Notes: generated by a model from the letters alone, not told the origin. DNA of 64,000 bases from Xanthomonas sp. F10 (GCF_014206815.1 NZ_JACHNP010000002.1:186001-250000), one strand, 5' to 3'. Shown: positions 29,197-39,727, numbered from the stretch's first letter. A program made the numbers and translations.

Positions 29197-30954
29197 ATGA
29201 GCGACAAACCGCTGACCGATGTGACTTTTTCCGCGTTCGACCTGCATCCTGCGCTGCTCGCAGGGCTGGAAAGCGCCGGCTTCACCCGCTGCACCCCGAT
29301 CCAGGCGCTGACCCTGCCGGTGGCCCTTCCCGGCCGCGACGTGGCCGGCCAGGCCCAGACCGGCACCGGCAAGACCCTGGCGTTCCTGGTGGCGGTGATG
29401 AACCGCCTGCTCAGCCGCCCGGCGCTGGCCGACCGCAAGCCGGAGGATCCGCGCGCGCTGATCCTGGCCCCGACCCGCGAACTGGCGATCCAGATCCACA
29501 AGGACGCGATGAAGTTCGGCTCCGAGCTGGGCCTGCGCTTCGCCCTGGTCTACGGCGGCGTGGATTACGACAAGCAGCGCGAACTGCTGCAGCAGGGCGT
29601 GGACGTGATCATCGCCACCCCCGGCCGCCTGATCGACTACGTCAAGCAGCACAAGGTGGTGTCGCTGCACGCCTGCGAGATCTGCGTGCTCGACGAAGCC
29701 GACCGCATGTTCGACCTGGGCTTCATCAAGGACATCCGCTTCCTGCTGCGGCGCATGCCCGAGCGTGGCACCCGCCAGACCCTGCTGTTCTCGGCCACCC
29801 TCAGCCACCGCGTGCTGGAGCTGGCCTACGAGCACATGAACGAGCCGGAAAAGCTCGTGGTCGAGACCGAGAGCATCACCGCCGCGCGCGTGCGCCAGCG
29901 CATCTACTTCCCCTCCGACGAGGAGAAGCTGACCCTGCTGCTGGGCCTGCTGTCGCGCAGCGAGGGCGCGCGCACCATGGTGTTCGTCAACACCAAGGCC
30001 TTCGTCGAGCGCGTGGCGCGCGCGCTGGAGCGCAACGGCTACCGGGTCGGCGTGCTGTCCGGCGACGTGCCGCAGAAGAAGCGCGAGACCCTGCTCAACC
30101 GCTTCCAGAAGGGCCAGTTGGAGATCCTGGTGGCCACCGACGTGGCCGCGCGCGGCCTGCATATCGACGGGGTCAAGTACGTCTACAACTACGACCTGCC
30201 GTTCGACGCCGAGGACTACGTGCACCGCATCGGCCGCACCGCGCGGCTGGGAGAGGAGGGCGACGCGATCAGCTTCGCCTGCGAGCGCTACGCGATGAGC
30301 CTGCCGGACATCGAAACCTACATCGAGCAGAAGATCCCGGTCGAGCCGGTCACCGCCGAACTGCTGGTGGCGCTGCCGCGCACCCCGCGCGCGGCGGTGG
30401 AGGGCGAGGCTGCCGAGGCCGACGGCGACGAGAGCATCGGCGAGATCTTCCGCGAGGCCCGCGCCCAGCGCGAGGCCGACGAGCAGCGTCGTGGCGGCGG
30501 TCGCGGCAAGCCCGGCGGCGGCCGCAGCGGCCCGGGCGGCCGTGGCGAGTCGCGCAGCGCCGACGGCAAGCCGCGGCGTCCGCGCACCCCGCGTCCGGCG
30601 GATGTCACGGCCGCTGCGGCCGACGGCACTGCGCCGGCTGCCGCCGCGCCGGCGCCTGCCCCCAAGCCGCCGCGTGCTGCGCCGGCCGAGGGCGCAGCGC
30701 CCGCGGTCGAGGGCGAGCGTGCGCCGCGCAAGCGCCGCCGCCGTCGCGGCGGGCGTCCGCTGGAAGGCGCCGAGGGCGCACCGGCCGGCAACGGCAGCAC
30801 CGCTCCGGCGACCGCGGCCCCGGCCAAGCCGGTGCAGGTCGTGGCCACCCCGGTCAAGGCCGCGCGCCAGGCCGAGCGCGGCGCGGCGGCGAAGAACGAT
30901 TCGTTCCTGACCCGCCTGGGCCGCAAGCTGCGTTCGCTGGTGTCCAGCTCCTGA
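29197..30954 (+). CDS. rhlB: DEAD-box RNA helicase RhlB
   Basis: A 585-residue ATP-dependent RNA helicase, in enterobacteria a degradosome component. Core (about residues 1-420): Q-motif [13 protein letters not shown], Walker [13 protein letters not shown] box [13 protein letters not shown], and motif [16 protein letters not shown]. The 160-residue C-terminal tail is low-complexity: Gly/Arg/Ser-rich, Pro/Ala-rich, and a basic patch ([15 protein letters not shown]), likely RNA or RNase E contacting. ATG 29197 or the adjacent ATG 29194 may be used (ATGATG); both lack a strong Shine-Dalgarno. The 202-bp intergenic region is shared with trxA. Confidence 0.95.
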   Translation: MSDKPLTDVTFSAFDLHPALLAGLESAGFTRCTPIQALTLPVALPGRDVAGQAQTGTGKTLAFLVAVMNRLLSRPALADRKPEDPRALILAPTRELAIQIHKDAMKFGSELGLRFALVYGGVDYDKQRELLQQGVDVIIATPGRLIDYVKQHKVVSLHACEICVLDEADRMFDLGFIKDIRFLLRRMPERGTRQTLLFSATLSHRVLELAYEHMNEPEKLVVETESITAARVRQRIYFPSDEEKLTLLLGLLSRSEGARTMVFVNTKAFVERVARALERNGYRVGVLSGDVPQKKRETLLNRFQKGQLEILVATDVAARGLHIDGVKYVYNYDLPFDAEDYVHRIGRTARLGEEGDAISFACERYAMSLPDIETYIEQKIPVEPVTAELLVALPRTPRAAVEGEAAEADGDESIGEIFREARAQREADEQRRGGGRGKPGGGRSGPGGRGESRSADGKPRRPRTPRPADVTAAAADGTAPAAAAPAPAPKPPRAAPAEGAAPAVEGERAPRKRRRRRGGRPLEGAEGAPAGNGSTAPATAAPAKPVQVVATPVKAARQAERGAAAKNDSFLTRLGRKLRSLVSSS

Positions 30955-31027
30955 TCCGGGCCGGCCGTCCGCCGCGTGCGTCGCATGCGGTGGACGAACA
31001 CCCCGGCCGCTCCGGCATAATCGCCGG

Positions 31028-31714
31028 ATGAGCGTTCTGCGGTTCGACAATGTCAGCAAACAGTACGCCGGCGGCCATGCGGCGCTGGTGGACGTCAGCT
31101 TCGAGGTCGAGGAGGGCGAGATGCTGTTCGTCACCGGCCATTCCGGTGCCGGCAAGAGCACCTTGCTCAAGCTGATCCACCTGAGCGAGCGGCCCTCGCG
31201 CGGCGCCGTGCTGTTCGGCGAGCGTAACCTGCTGAAGGTGCGCGGCCGCCGCGTGCCGCTGCACCGGCGCGAGGTCGGCGTGGTCTACCAGGACCACCGC
31301 CTGCTCACCGACCGCAGCATCGCCGAGAACGTCGCCCTGCCGCTGATCCTGCGCGGCACCCGCCGTGCCGAGATCGGCAAGCGCGTGCGCTCGGTGCTCG
31401 AGCGCATGGGCCTGGGCCACCGCGAGAAGGCATTGCCCTCGCAGCTGTCGGCCGGCGAGCAGCAGCGCGTCGGCATCGCCCGGGCGATGGTCGGCGAACC
31501 GCGGCTGCTGGTCGCCGACGAACCCACCGGCAATCTCGATCCGACCCTGGCCGCGGAAATCATGCAACTGTTCGCCGAACTGCCGGCGCGCGGCACCAGC
31601 GTGCTGGTGGTCAGCCACGACCTGGCGCTGCTCAAGCAGATGCGCAAGCGCGTGCTGATCCTGGACCACGGCCGCCTGATCGACGACATCTCGCCGCAGG
31701 ACCTGGCCGAATGA
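31028..31714 (+). CDS. ftsE: Cell-division ABC ATPase FtsE
   Basis: A 228-residue ATPase that with FtsX controls septal peptidoglycan hydrolysis through periplasmic activators. Walker A TGHSGAGKST (about residue 37), signature LSAGEQQRVGIARAM (about 139), Walker B LLVADEPTGNLDP and the H-loop VVSHD. Its stop overlaps the ftsX start (ATGA). The ftsEX-rpoH neighbourhood is conserved in gamma-proteobacteria, though here two other genes lie between. Confidence 0.96.
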   Translation: MSVLRFDNVSKQYAGGHAALVDVSFEVEEGEMLFVTGHSGAGKSTLLKLIHLSERPSRGAVLFGERNLLKVRGRRVPLHRREVGVVYQDHRLLTDRSIAENVALPLILRGTRRAEIGKRVRSVLERMGLGHREKALPSQLSAGEQQRVGIARAMVGEPRLLVADEPTGNLDPTLAAEIMQLFAELPARGTSVLVVSHDLALLKQMRKRVLILDHGRLIDDISPQDLAE

Positions 31715-32655
31715 GCGCACGCAACGCCGGCGCCGCGGCGCCATCGCGGCTGGGCGTGTGGTGGGACCACCACCTGCACAGCATCGTCTACAGCCTCGGC
31801 CGCGCCATGCGCAAGCCGTGGGCGACGCTGCTGACCATGGCTGTGATGGCGCTGGCGCTGACCCTGCCGCTGGGCCTGTCGATCGCCCTGGACAACCTCA
31901 AGCAGTTCGCCGGCAGCGTGCAGCAGTCGCGCGACATCAACGTGTTCCTGAAGATCGACGTCGACGCCGCCGCGGCGCAGGCGCTGGCGCAGACCCTGCG
32001 CGGCCGCGCCGATGTGGCCGCGGTAACGCTGCGCACGCCTGCCGAGGGCATGGCCGAGCTGCGCGACAGCGCCGGGTTGGGCGAGGCGCTGGACGCGCTG
32101 CAGGACAACCCGCTGCCGACGCTGCTGATCGTCACCCCGGCCGCGGCCGACGACACTCCGCTGGCGACGGCGCTGACCGCGCTGCCGCAGGCCGACCTGG
32201 TCCAGCACGACGCGCTGTGGCGCAAGCGCCTGGACGGCTGGCTGCATTTCGGCGAACGCCTGGTGCAGGTGCTGTCGCTGCTGCTCGGCGCCGGTGCGGT
32301 GCTGGTGGTCGGCAACACCGTGCGCCTGGACATCCAGTCGCGGCGCGAGGAGATCGGCGTATTGCAGCTGCTCGGCGCCAGCGACGGCTTCATCCGCCGC
32401 CCGTTCCTGTATCTGGGCGCCTGGTACGGTTTCGGCGCCGGGGTGCTGGCGCTGGGCCTGCTCGCCGCCTCCGGCATGGCCTTGGGCCAGCCGCTGGCGG
32501 CGCTGGCCGACAGCTACGGCAGCCATTTCGTGCTGCATGGGCTGGACGCGCTGCACGCCGGCTTTGTCCTGCTCGGCACGCTGCTGCTGGGCTGGCTCGG
32601 CGCCTGGCTGGTGACCGGCCACTTCCTGCGCCAGACGCGGCCCACCGACACCTGA
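31711..32655 (+). CDS. ftsX: Cell-division permease-like protein FtsX
   Basis: A 314-residue inner-membrane partner of FtsE. The short cytoplasmic N-terminus is followed by TM1 (WATLLTMAVMALALTLPLGLS), a periplasmic domain (about residues 60-170) that would contact the murein hydrolase activator, and three C-terminal helices with the FtsX-type segment VGNTVRLDIQSRREEIGVLQLLGAS. Translationally coupled to ftsE by a 4-bp overlap. The response-regulator gene follows 7 bp after the stop, suggesting one operon. Confidence 0.95.
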   Translation: MSARNAGAAAPSRLGVWWDHHLHSIVYSLGRAMRKPWATLLTMAVMALALTLPLGLSIALDNLKQFAGSVQQSRDINVFLKIDVDAAAAQALAQTLRGRADVAAVTLRTPAEGMAELRDSAGLGEALDALQDNPLPTLLIVTPAAADDTPLATALTALPQADLVQHDALWRKRLDGWLHFGERLVQVLSLLLGAGAVLVVGNTVRLDIQSRREEIGVLQLLGASDGFIRRPFLYLGAWYGFGAGVLALGLLAASGMALGQPLAALADSYGSHFVLHGLDALHAGFVLLGTLLLGWLGAWLVTGHFLRQTRPTDT

Positions 32656-32662
32656 GGCGCAC

Positions 32663-33505
32663 ATGGCCGGGCACGAGCTCAAGCATCTGATCAGCGCCGC
32701 CCCGCGGGTGATGGTGGTCGATGGCTCCAAGCTGGTGCGCAAGCTGATCGCCGACGTGCTGCACCGCGAACTGCCCGACGTGACCGTGGTCGGCTGCGCC
32801 AGCATCGCCGAGGCGCGCGCGGCGCTGGAGGCCGGTCCGGTCGACCTGGTCACCACCTCGCTGGGGCTGCCCGACGGCGATGGCCTGACCCTGGCGCGCA
32901 GCGTGCGCGAGGCCGCCGGCCAGGCCTACGTGCCGGTGATCGTTGTTTCCGGCGACGCCCAGCAGCACCTGGTCGAGCGCCGTTTCACCGAATACGTCAC
33001 CGACTATTTCGACAAGGCGCTCGGCCACGAGGCGCTGGCCACCTTCATCCGCGGCTACGTGCAGCCGCAGCCGGTGGCCGGCGCCACCGTGCTCTACGTC
33101 GAGGACAGCCGGGTGGTGGCCGAGGCGACCAAGCGCATGCTCGAGCGCCAGCAACTGCACGTGGTGCACGTGCTCAGCGCCGAGGACGCGTTCGCGTTGC
33201 TCACCGCCGAGTCGCTGGGCCGTACCACCCGACGCATCGACCTGGTGCTGACCGACGTCACCCTCAAGGGCGAACTCAACGGCCGCGACGTGGTCCAGCG
33301 CATCCGCGTCGATTTCGCCTACGGCAAGCGGCGCATGCCGGTGCTGGTGATGACCGGCGACAGCAATCCGCACACCCAGTCCGAGCTGCTGCGCGCCGGC
33401 GCCAACGACCTGGTGCAGAAACCGATCGAAGAGCGCCTGCTGGTCACCAAGGTGCTGTTCCAGTTGCGCCTGGCGCGGCTCGACGAGATCGCCGTGACCT
33501 TCTGA
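32663..33505 (+). CDS. Response regulator with two receiver domains, the first degenerate
   Basis: A 280-residue protein made only of two CheY-like receivers, with no output domain. REC1 (about residues 14-130): [11 protein letters not shown], but at the phosphorylation site the sequence is [15 protein letters not shown], with Ser where the phospho-Asp should be; the later Lys (FDKAL) is kept. REC2 (about residues 140-270) is canonical: YVEDSRVV acidic pair, [11 protein letters not shown] phospho-Asp, VMTGDS, VQKP. REC1 therefore probably serves for dimerisation or as a pseudo-receiver. It is tightly spaced behind ftsX (7 bp) and followed by ung (28 bp). The partner kinase is not here. Confidence 0.85.
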   Translation: MAGHELKHLISAAPRVMVVDGSKLVRKLIADVLHRELPDVTVVGCASIAEARAALEAGPVDLVTTSLGLPDGDGLTLARSVREAAGQAYVPVIVVSGDAQQHLVERRFTEYVTDYFDKALGHEALATFIRGYVQPQPVAGATVLYVEDSRVVAEATKRMLERQQLHVVHVLSAEDAFALLTAESLGRTTRRIDLVLTDVTLKGELNGRDVVQRIRVDFAYGKRRMPVLVMTGDSNPHTQSELLRAGANDLVQKPIEERLLVTKVLFQLRLARLDEIAVTF

Positions 33506-33533
33506 CCGATGTGATGTCCCGAGCCTCAAAGCG

Positions 33534-34265
33534 ATGAGCAACAACGAAGACGAAAGCCGGATCCAGCTGGAGCCGTCGTGGAAGGCGCAGGTCGGCGACT
33601 GGCTGCTGCGCCCGGAGATGCGCGAGCTGGCCACGTTCCTGCGCCAGCGCAAGGCCGCCGGCGCGCGGGTGTTCCCGCCGGGGCGGCAGATCTTCGCCGC
33701 CTTCGATGCCACCCCGTTCGAGCGGGTGGAGGTGGTGATCCTCGGCCAGGACCCGTACCACGGCTATGGCCAGGCGCATGGGCTGTGCTTCTCGGTGCTG
33801 CCCGGGGTGCCGGTGCCGCCGTCGCTGCTGAACATCTACAAGGAGATCGAGGACGACCTGGGCATCCGCCGGCCCGACCACGGCTGCCTGCTGCCGTGGG
33901 CGCAGCGCGGCGTGCTGCTGCTCAACGCGGTGCTGACGGTGGAGGAAGGCCGCGCCGGCGCGCACCAGGGCAAGGGCTGGGAGGGCTTCACCGACCACGT
34001 GGTGGAGACCCTCAACCGCGAACGCGAGGGCCTGGTGTTCCTGCTGTGGGGCAGCTATGCCCAGGCCAAGGGCAAGGTCATCGACACCCGTCGCCACCGC
34101 GTGCTCAAGGCGCCGCACCCCTCGCCGCTGTCGGCGCACCGCGGCTTCCTCGGCTGCAAGCATTTCTCGGCGGCCAACGAGTACCTGCGGCGGCGCGGCG
34201 CCACCCCGATCGACTGGAGCCTGCCGCCGCGCGCCGAACTGGAGGGGGCCCTGCGCGGCGCCTGA
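33534..34265 (+). CDS. ung: Uracil-DNA glycosylase
   Basis: A 243-residue family-1 UDG that removes uracil from DNA to start base excision repair. Water-activating motif [18 protein letters not shown] (about residues 70-87, catalytic Asp and the QDPYH signature) and leucine-loop motif [18 protein letters not shown] (about 197-214) are both intact. Length is standard. 28 bp after the response regulator, so possibly in the ftsEX transcript. Confidence 0.97.
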   Translation: MSNNEDESRIQLEPSWKAQVGDWLLRPEMRELATFLRQRKAAGARVFPPGRQIFAAFDATPFERVEVVILGQDPYHGYGQAHGLCFSVLPGVPVPPSLLNIYKEIEDDLGIRRPDHGCLLPWAQRGVLLLNAVLTVEEGRAGAHQGKGWEGFTDHVVETLNREREGLVFLLWGSYAQAKGKVIDTRRHRVLKAPHPSPLSAHRGFLGCKHFSAANEYLRRRGATPIDWSLPPRAELEGALRGA

Positions 34266-34448
34266 ACCCCGGTTGGACAGGGCGCCGCTGTCGCCTGACG
34301 TGGACGCCATTTTCGCGAACCGGCTGCTACTTTGGCGGTCAGAAAACGGGATGGCGACGCGTCCCGATTGTTTCAACGGCTTGTGATGCAGTGCCATTCC
34401 TGAGTCGAATGTTGCATAAACAGAACACAGGAACTTTTTACTGTACCC

Positions 34449-34471
34449 AGCAGTCCAATTAGTAGACTGCT
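34449..34471 (+). promoter_or_regulatory. Hairpin covering the translation start region of rpoH
   Basis: Seven-base arms AGCAGTC (34449-34455) and GACTGCT (34465-34471) around an AT-rich loop, ending 3 bp before ATG 34475, where a Shine-Dalgarno should be. rpoH of E. coli is controlled by an mRNA thermosensor; a similar role here is only inferred. A weak promoter-like TTGCAT at 34412 with T-rich sequence 17 bp later lies just upstream. Confidence 0.35.
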
Positions 34472-34474
34472 AAG

Positions 34475-35362
<888 letters not shown>

Positions 35363-35390
35363 GTCGCCTGCGGCGGTCAGTAGTAACGCA

Positions 35391-35422
35391 AAAAGGCCCG
35401 GCACTGCCGGGCCTTTTCTTTT
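35391..35422. terminator. Terminator of rpoH (bidirectional shape)
   Basis: AAAA, 8-bp stem GGCCCGGC / GCCGGGCC with loop ACT, then TTTTCTTTT. Located 29 bp after rpoH and before the convergent channel gene. Confidence 0.92.
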
Positions 35423-35489
35423 GTTGCTGGACGGCACCGCTAGTGACGACTGCCGAGCGCGGAAGCGTGCCCGCGCGAGTGACTGTGAG

Positions 35490-36116
35490 CTACGACTCCG
35501 GCGGGCGCGCCACCGGCAGGTGCCAGCCGTAGCGGATCGCCATGAAGCGCAGGCCGAAGCACAGCACCGCGCCCACACCCAAGCCCCAGGGCTGCGGCAG
35601 GTGCAGCACCTGCGCCGCGGCGACCACGCCGCCGCCGAGCAGGGCCGCCACCGCGTACAGCTCGGCCTGCAGCACCACCGGCGTGCGCGCCACCAGCAGG
35701 TCGCGGACGATGCCGCCGCCGATGCCGCTGAGCATGCCCAGCAGCGGTGCGCTGACCGGGCCCAGGCCGAACGCCAGCGCCTTGCTGGTGCCGTACACCG
35801 CGAACAGCGCCAGGCCCATCGCATCGAAGATCTGCACCGGATTGCGCAGGCGCTCGACCGTGTGGTGACGGTAGAACGCCAGCAGCCCGGCCAGGCAGGC
35901 GACGCCGAGATAGCGCACGTCGGCCAGCGCAGCCGGCGGGGTGGCGCCGATCAGCACGTCGCGGGCGATGCCGCCGGAGACCGCGGCCGCGCACGACAGC
36001 ACCAGCACCCCGAACAGGTCCAGGCGATGGCGCACGCCGACGGTGGCGCCGCTGATCGCGAACACGAAGGTGCCCAGCAGGTCGAGCAGGAACAGGAAGG
36101 TCGCCAAGGCGGGCAC
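35490..36116 (-). CDS. TRIC-type (UPF0126) cation channel family protein
   Basis: A 208-residue inner-membrane protein with about seven helices built from two homologous halves, each ending in the glycine-rich motif seen in prokaryotic TRIC channels: VSGGIARDVLIG (about residue 46) and GIGGGIVRDLLVA (about 133). Bacterial members are trimeric monovalent-cation channels related to YicG; the physiological role is poorly known. It is separated by 48 bp from the NADH dehydrogenase gene upstream, possibly one transcript. Confidence 0.88.
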   Translation of the reverse strand: MPALATFLFLLDLLGTFVFAISGATVGVRHRLDLFGVLVLSCAAAVSGGIARDVLIGATPPAALADVRYLGVACLAGLLAFYRHHTVERLRNPVQIFDAMGLALFAVYGTSKALAFGLGPVSAPLLGMLSGIGGGIVRDLLVARTPVVLQAELYAVAALLGGGVVAAAQVLHLPQPWGLGVGAVLCFGLRFMAIRYGWHLPVARPPES

Positions 36117-36164
36117 TGCACTGCAGCAAAAGGCCGGCTAGGATCGCAGCCCGCTCGGGCAGTG

Positions 36165-37469
36165 TCACCTGTCCGCCGGCGGCGCGGCCTGCGCCTGCGG
36201 TTCCTCCGCCGCGGGTGGATCGCCGAGGATGATCCGCGCCGCGCGCTGGTAGCTCCAGTACGCCCAGGCCCAGTTGAGCAGCACCACCACGCGGTTGCGG
36301 AAGCCGATCAGGAAGAACACGTGCGCGGCCAGCCAGAACCACCAGGCCAGCACGCCGGAGAGCTGCAGCCGGCCCAGGTGCACGATCGCGGCCATGCGCC
36401 CGATGGTGGCCAGGTTGCCGTAGTCGGCATAGCGGAACGGCACGCTGGCGGTGTCGCCGCGCAGCCGCCGGCGCAGGGTGTCGGCGACGTGCCGGCCCAT
36501 CTGCTTGGCGGCCGGCGCCACGCCGGGAACCGGGCGGCCGTCGGCCTGCTGCACCGCGGCCAGGTCGCCGGCGACGAACAGCTCCGGATGGCCGGGCACG
36601 CTCAGGTCCGGCTGCACCTGCACGCGGCCGCTGCGGTCCAGCGGGGTCTGCAGGGTCTTCGCCAGCGGCGAGGCGGCCACGCCGGCGGCCCAGACCACGG
36701 TGCGCGCCGGCACGAAGGTGCTGCCGAGCCGGTAACCGCTGGCGTCGATGTCGGCGACCGGCACGCCGGTCAGCACTTCCACGCCGAGCTTCTCCAACTG
36801 CTTCTGCGCCTTGGCCGAGAGGTGCTCGGGGAACGAGGACAGCACCCGCGGGCCGGCCTCGATCAGCCGCACCCGCGCCTCGGCCGGGTCGATGCGGCGG
36901 AACTCGTGCTTCAGCGTGTGCCGGGCGATTTCGGCCAGGGTGCCGGCCAGTTCGACGCCGGTGGGGCCGCCGCCGACAATGGCGAAGCTGAGCCAGGCCG
37001 CGCGCGCGGCCGGATCGGTTTCCGCTTCGGCGCGTTCGAACGCCAGCAGCAGGTGTCGGCGCAGCTGTAACGCATCGTCCAGGGTCTTCAGGCCCGGCGC
37101 GTGCGCCGCCCAGTCGTCGTGGCCGAAATAGGCGTGGGTGGCACCGGTGGCGACCAGCAGGTAGTCGTAGTCCAGGACCTGGCCATCGGCCAGGCGTACC
37201 TGCCGCGCCTGCTTGTCGATGTACACCACTTCGCCCAGGCGCACTTCGACGTTGTCCTGGTGGCGCAGGATCTGCCGCAGCGGCGCGGCGATGTCCGGTG
37301 CCGACAGGCCGGCGGTGGCGACCTGGTACAGCAGCGGCTGGAACAGGTGATGGTTGCGGCGGTCGATCAGGGTGATGCGCAACGGCGTCTTGGCCAGGGC
37401 GCGGGTGGCCCACAAGCCGGCGAAGCCGCCGCCGACCACGATCAGGTGCGGCACGCGCGTGTCATCCAT
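36165..37469 (-). CDS. ndh: Type II NADH:quinone oxidoreductase
   Basis: A 434-residue peripheral inner-membrane flavoprotein that passes electrons from NADH to quinone without pumping protons. FAD-binding motif IVVGGGFAGLWATRAL (about residue 10), the NDH-2 signature HHLFQPLLYQVATAGLSAPDIAAPLRQ (about 40-66), the NADH-binding motif IVGGGPTGVELAGTLAEIAR (about 164) and FVAGDLAAV for the FAD second site. The C-terminal part carries hydrophobic anchoring segments (LSGVLAWWFWLAAHVFFLIGF) and a Pro/Ala tail. The start is set by the FAD fold. Confidence 0.93.
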   Translation of the reverse strand: MDDTRVPHLIVVGGGFAGLWATRALAKTPLRITLIDRRNHHLFQPLLYQVATAGLSAPDIAAPLRQILRHQDNVEVRLGEVVYIDKQARQVRLADGQVLDYDYLLVATGATHAYFGHDDWAAHAPGLKTLDDALQLRRHLLLAFERAEAETDPAARAAWLSFAIVGGGPTGVELAGTLAEIARHTLKHEFRRIDPAEARVRLIEAGPRVLSSFPEHLSAKAQKQLEKLGVEVLTGVPVADIDASGYRLGSTFVPARTVVWAAGVAASPLAKTLQTPLDRSGRVQVQPDLSVPGHPELFVAGDLAAVQQADGRPVPGVAPAAKQMGRHVADTLRRRLRGDTASVPFRYADYGNLATIGRMAAIVHLGRLQLSGVLAWWFWLAAHVFFLIGFRNRVVVLLNWAWAYWSYQRAARIILGDPPAAEEPQAQAAPPADR

Positions 37470-37664
37470 GCAGGACTCCAGGAGGGGGAGGGGAGAGGAG
37501 GCGTCCGCTGTCGACGCGGCGGTCGCGTCGCAGTCGCGCGGCGCGCCGATCCGCCGGAACGCGCGCTGCCGATGAGGCGCTGCGCGATCGTCGAAGGCCG
37601 GACCTGCATGCTCGTATAGTAGCGCGATGCCAAGCGCGGTCAGCGACAGAGAAAACGCACGGTC

Positions 37665-38717
37665 ATGTCAGCGACAGTGAAGCCGCGCGCTTCGGCGCCG
37701 TTGCAGGCGCCGCTGCCGTCGCGCTGGCGCAGCCTGCTGTTCTGGGCCAAGACCCGCGCGCTGCAACTGCGCCGCGCGCTGGACGATCTGCGCGATGGCC
37801 CGCGCCGGCATCGCCGCGATGGCGGCCTGGCGATCGCCGATGCCGCCTGCGCCGAATCGGTCACCGCGCTGTGGCCCGACAGCGATGAGACCGCACCGCA
37901 GCTGGTGGCCGGCAAGATCCACAACCTGCGCCTGGCCGCGCGTGCGCTGCACGGCGTGGAAGTGCCGGCCGGGGCGACCTTCAGTTTCTGGCGCCAACTG
38001 GGCCGCGCCACGCGTCGTCGCGGCTTCGTCGCCGGCCGCGAACTGCGCGAGGGCTGCCTGGTGCCGTCGATCGGCGGCGGCCTGTGCCAGCTGTCCAATG
38101 CGATCTACGATGCGGCCCTGCGGCAGGGCCTGGAGATCGTCGAGCGGCATCGCCACACCCAGGTGATTGCCGGCTCCCTGGCCGAACGCGACCGCGATGC
38201 GGTGGTGTTCTGGAACTACGTGGACCTGCGCCTGCGCGCCGCTGCGCCGTGGCGGCTGGAGGTGTGGCTGGACGGCGAGGCGCTGCACGTGCGCATCCGC
38301 GGCGGTGCCGCGGCGCCGGCGGCACTGCCGTTGCCGCCGCTGCAGCGCCGCACCGCGCCCGCCGGTGTCGATGCCGCCAACGACTGCACCCGCTGCGGCC
38401 GCAGCGCCTGCCATCGCCATGTGGCGGCGGTGCCCGACGGTCTGCACCGCACCTGGCTGGTGGACGAGGACTGGCCGGAATTCGCCGAGGACCGCCGGCG
38501 CCGGCGGCAGCCGGGCGACCGGGTGCTGGCGTTGCCGCGCACCAGTGTCGCGGCGGTGCACGCAGCGCTGCTGCGGCGCTGGTGGCTGTGGCGCGGCATG
38601 CCGTTGCCGCAGGCGCGCCAGCGCGCACAGCGCATCCGCCTGCAGACATTGCGGCGCCGGCTGGGCGCGCGCGACGTCGACCTAGTGGTGCCGCAGAGCC
38701 TGTTGCCGGAGTTGTAG
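37665..38717 (+). CDS. VanW-family protein, ending at an in-frame TAG
   Basis: A 350-residue protein whose central part is a VanW domain (about residues 85-170: NLRLAARALHGVEVPAGATFSFWRQLG, then SIGGGLCQLSNAIYDAAL and HRHTQVI). A cysteine cluster, DCTRCGRSACHRH at about 243, resembles a metal site. VanW occurs in vancomycin-resistance clusters, but its function is unknown and it is widespread in non-resistant bacteria. The stop TAG (38715-38717) is followed in the same frame by 227 further open codons (LAGELQGRRWDVYMTALPMHLL...), so this is probably the first part of a longer, about 577-residue protein with a nonsense mutation. No Shine-Dalgarno of note. Confidence 0.7.
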   Translation: MSATVKPRASAPLQAPLPSRWRSLLFWAKTRALQLRRALDDLRDGPRRHRRDGGLAIADAACAESVTALWPDSDETAPQLVAGKIHNLRLAARALHGVEVPAGATFSFWRQLGRATRRRGFVAGRELREGCLVPSIGGGLCQLSNAIYDAALRQGLEIVERHRHTQVIAGSLAERDRDAVVFWNYVDLRLRAAAPWRLEVWLDGEALHVRIRGGAAAPAALPLPPLQRRTAPAGVDAANDCTRCGRSACHRHVAAVPDGLHRTWLVDEDWPEFAEDRRRRRQPGDRVLALPRTSVAAVHAALLRRWWLWRGMPLPQARQRAQRIRLQTLRRRLGARDVDLVVPQSLLPEL

Positions 38718-38750
38718 CTGGCCGGCGAACTGCAGGGGCGGCGCTGGGAC

Positions 38751-39398
38751 GTGTACATGACCGCCTTGCCGATGCACCTGCTGCAGGCGCGCCTGGACGT
38801 GGCCGCGCAGCGGCATCCGCACAGTCCCACCCTGCGCGATTTCCGCGCCGATCCGGCGCTGGTCCAGGCCGAGCGCGCGGCACTGGCGCAGGCGCGGCAC
38901 TGGATCGCCCCGCACCGCGAACTGCTGGCGCTGGCAGGCAGCCGCGGTCTCGCGCTGGCATGGCAACGGCCGCCGCTCCCGGCGGTCGCGGCAGGGGATG
39001 CGGTCGCCATCGCGGACACCGTGCCGCGGGTGCTGTTGGCGGCCTCGGCGCTGGCGCGCAAGGGTGCCTACGAATTGCGCGAAGCGGTACGTGGCTTGCC
39101 GCTGCTGTTGCTGCTGCCGCCCGGCGCGCAGGAAACGCCGGACTTCTGGAACGGCGTCGACGTGCAGCGCGTCGCCTCGATGGCAGAGGGCGTGCGTGCG
39201 GCCACGCTGGTACTGCTGCCGGCCTGGATCGAACAGCAGCCGCGCGGGCTGCTGCTGGCCATGGCGCTGGGCAAACCGGTGATCGCCACCGCCGCCTGCG
39301 GCCTGGCCGCGGACGATGGCGCGTGGCGCTGCGTGGAAGCCGGTGACAGCGCCGTGCTGCGCACGCAGGTGCTGGAGGCATTGGGCCTGGCGGGTTGA
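38751..39398 (+). CDS. Glycosyltransferase-like continuation of the VanW protein
   Basis: A 215-residue frame, in phase with and 33 bp behind the TAG of the VanW gene. It reads LLQARLDVAAQRHPHSPTLRDFRADPALVQAERAALAQARHW and, near the C-terminus, PAWIEQQPRGLLLAMALGKPVIATAACGL, which resembles the nucleotide-sugar-binding half of GT-B glycosyltransferases (the PRG..EAMA.G.PV motif). No ribosome-binding site precedes ATG 38751, so independent translation is doubtful. I treat it as the C-terminal part of an interrupted VanW-glycosyltransferase fusion. Confidence 0.55.
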   Translation: MYMTALPMHLLQARLDVAAQRHPHSPTLRDFRADPALVQAERAALAQARHWIAPHRELLALAGSRGLALAWQRPPLPAVAAGDAVAIADTVPRVLLAASALARKGAYELREAVRGLPLLLLLPPGAQETPDFWNGVDVQRVASMAEGVRAATLVLLPAWIEQQPRGLLLAMALGKPVIATAACGLAADDGAWRCVEAGDSAVLRTQVLEALGLAG

Positions 39399-39519
39399 GC
39401 GAAACAAAAGGCATCGCGGCCTCAGATGCGTGGTCCGTCCGCTTTGCCTCGTATCAGCCTGACGCGGTTCGCCCAGAGCGGCTCCTTTGCCACGGGCTGG
39501 CAACCCACGCCATTGCCGC

Positions 39520-39586
39520 GTAGGAGCGGCTTCAGCCGCGACCAGGCGTTACCGGGAAAACGCGTCGCGGCTGAAGCCGCTCCTAC
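39520..39586. repeat. REP inverted pair
   Basis: Inverted REP cores (39520-39542 and 39564-39586) in the 329-bp gap between the VanW region and the convergent priA. The rest of that gap shows no gene. Confidence 0.85.
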
Positions 39587-39727
39587 GGAATGTGGGACCA
39601 CGCGCAATCGCATCGCGAATCGGCTTCTGACGATCTGCGGCTTCATCCATGCCTCGACGGGCACATCACCCGCTCAGCAACGCGCGTCGGTGCTCCAGCG
39701 ATGGCTTGCAGGAGACGCGTCGCCGCC

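Noticed and set aside
24675-31031. A very long plus-strand open frame of more than 2,000 codons
   Set aside because: It crosses genes on both strands (rho, trxA, rhlB) in the wrong frame and is Arg/Gly/Ala-rich; it is a GC-composition artefact. Only its first part coincides with the true TonB-like gene.
38392-38440. Ferredoxin-type iron-sulfur cluster from the cysteines in the VanW protein
   Set aside because: The spacing C-x2-C-x4-C does not fit a standard cluster motif; only a possible metal site can be said.
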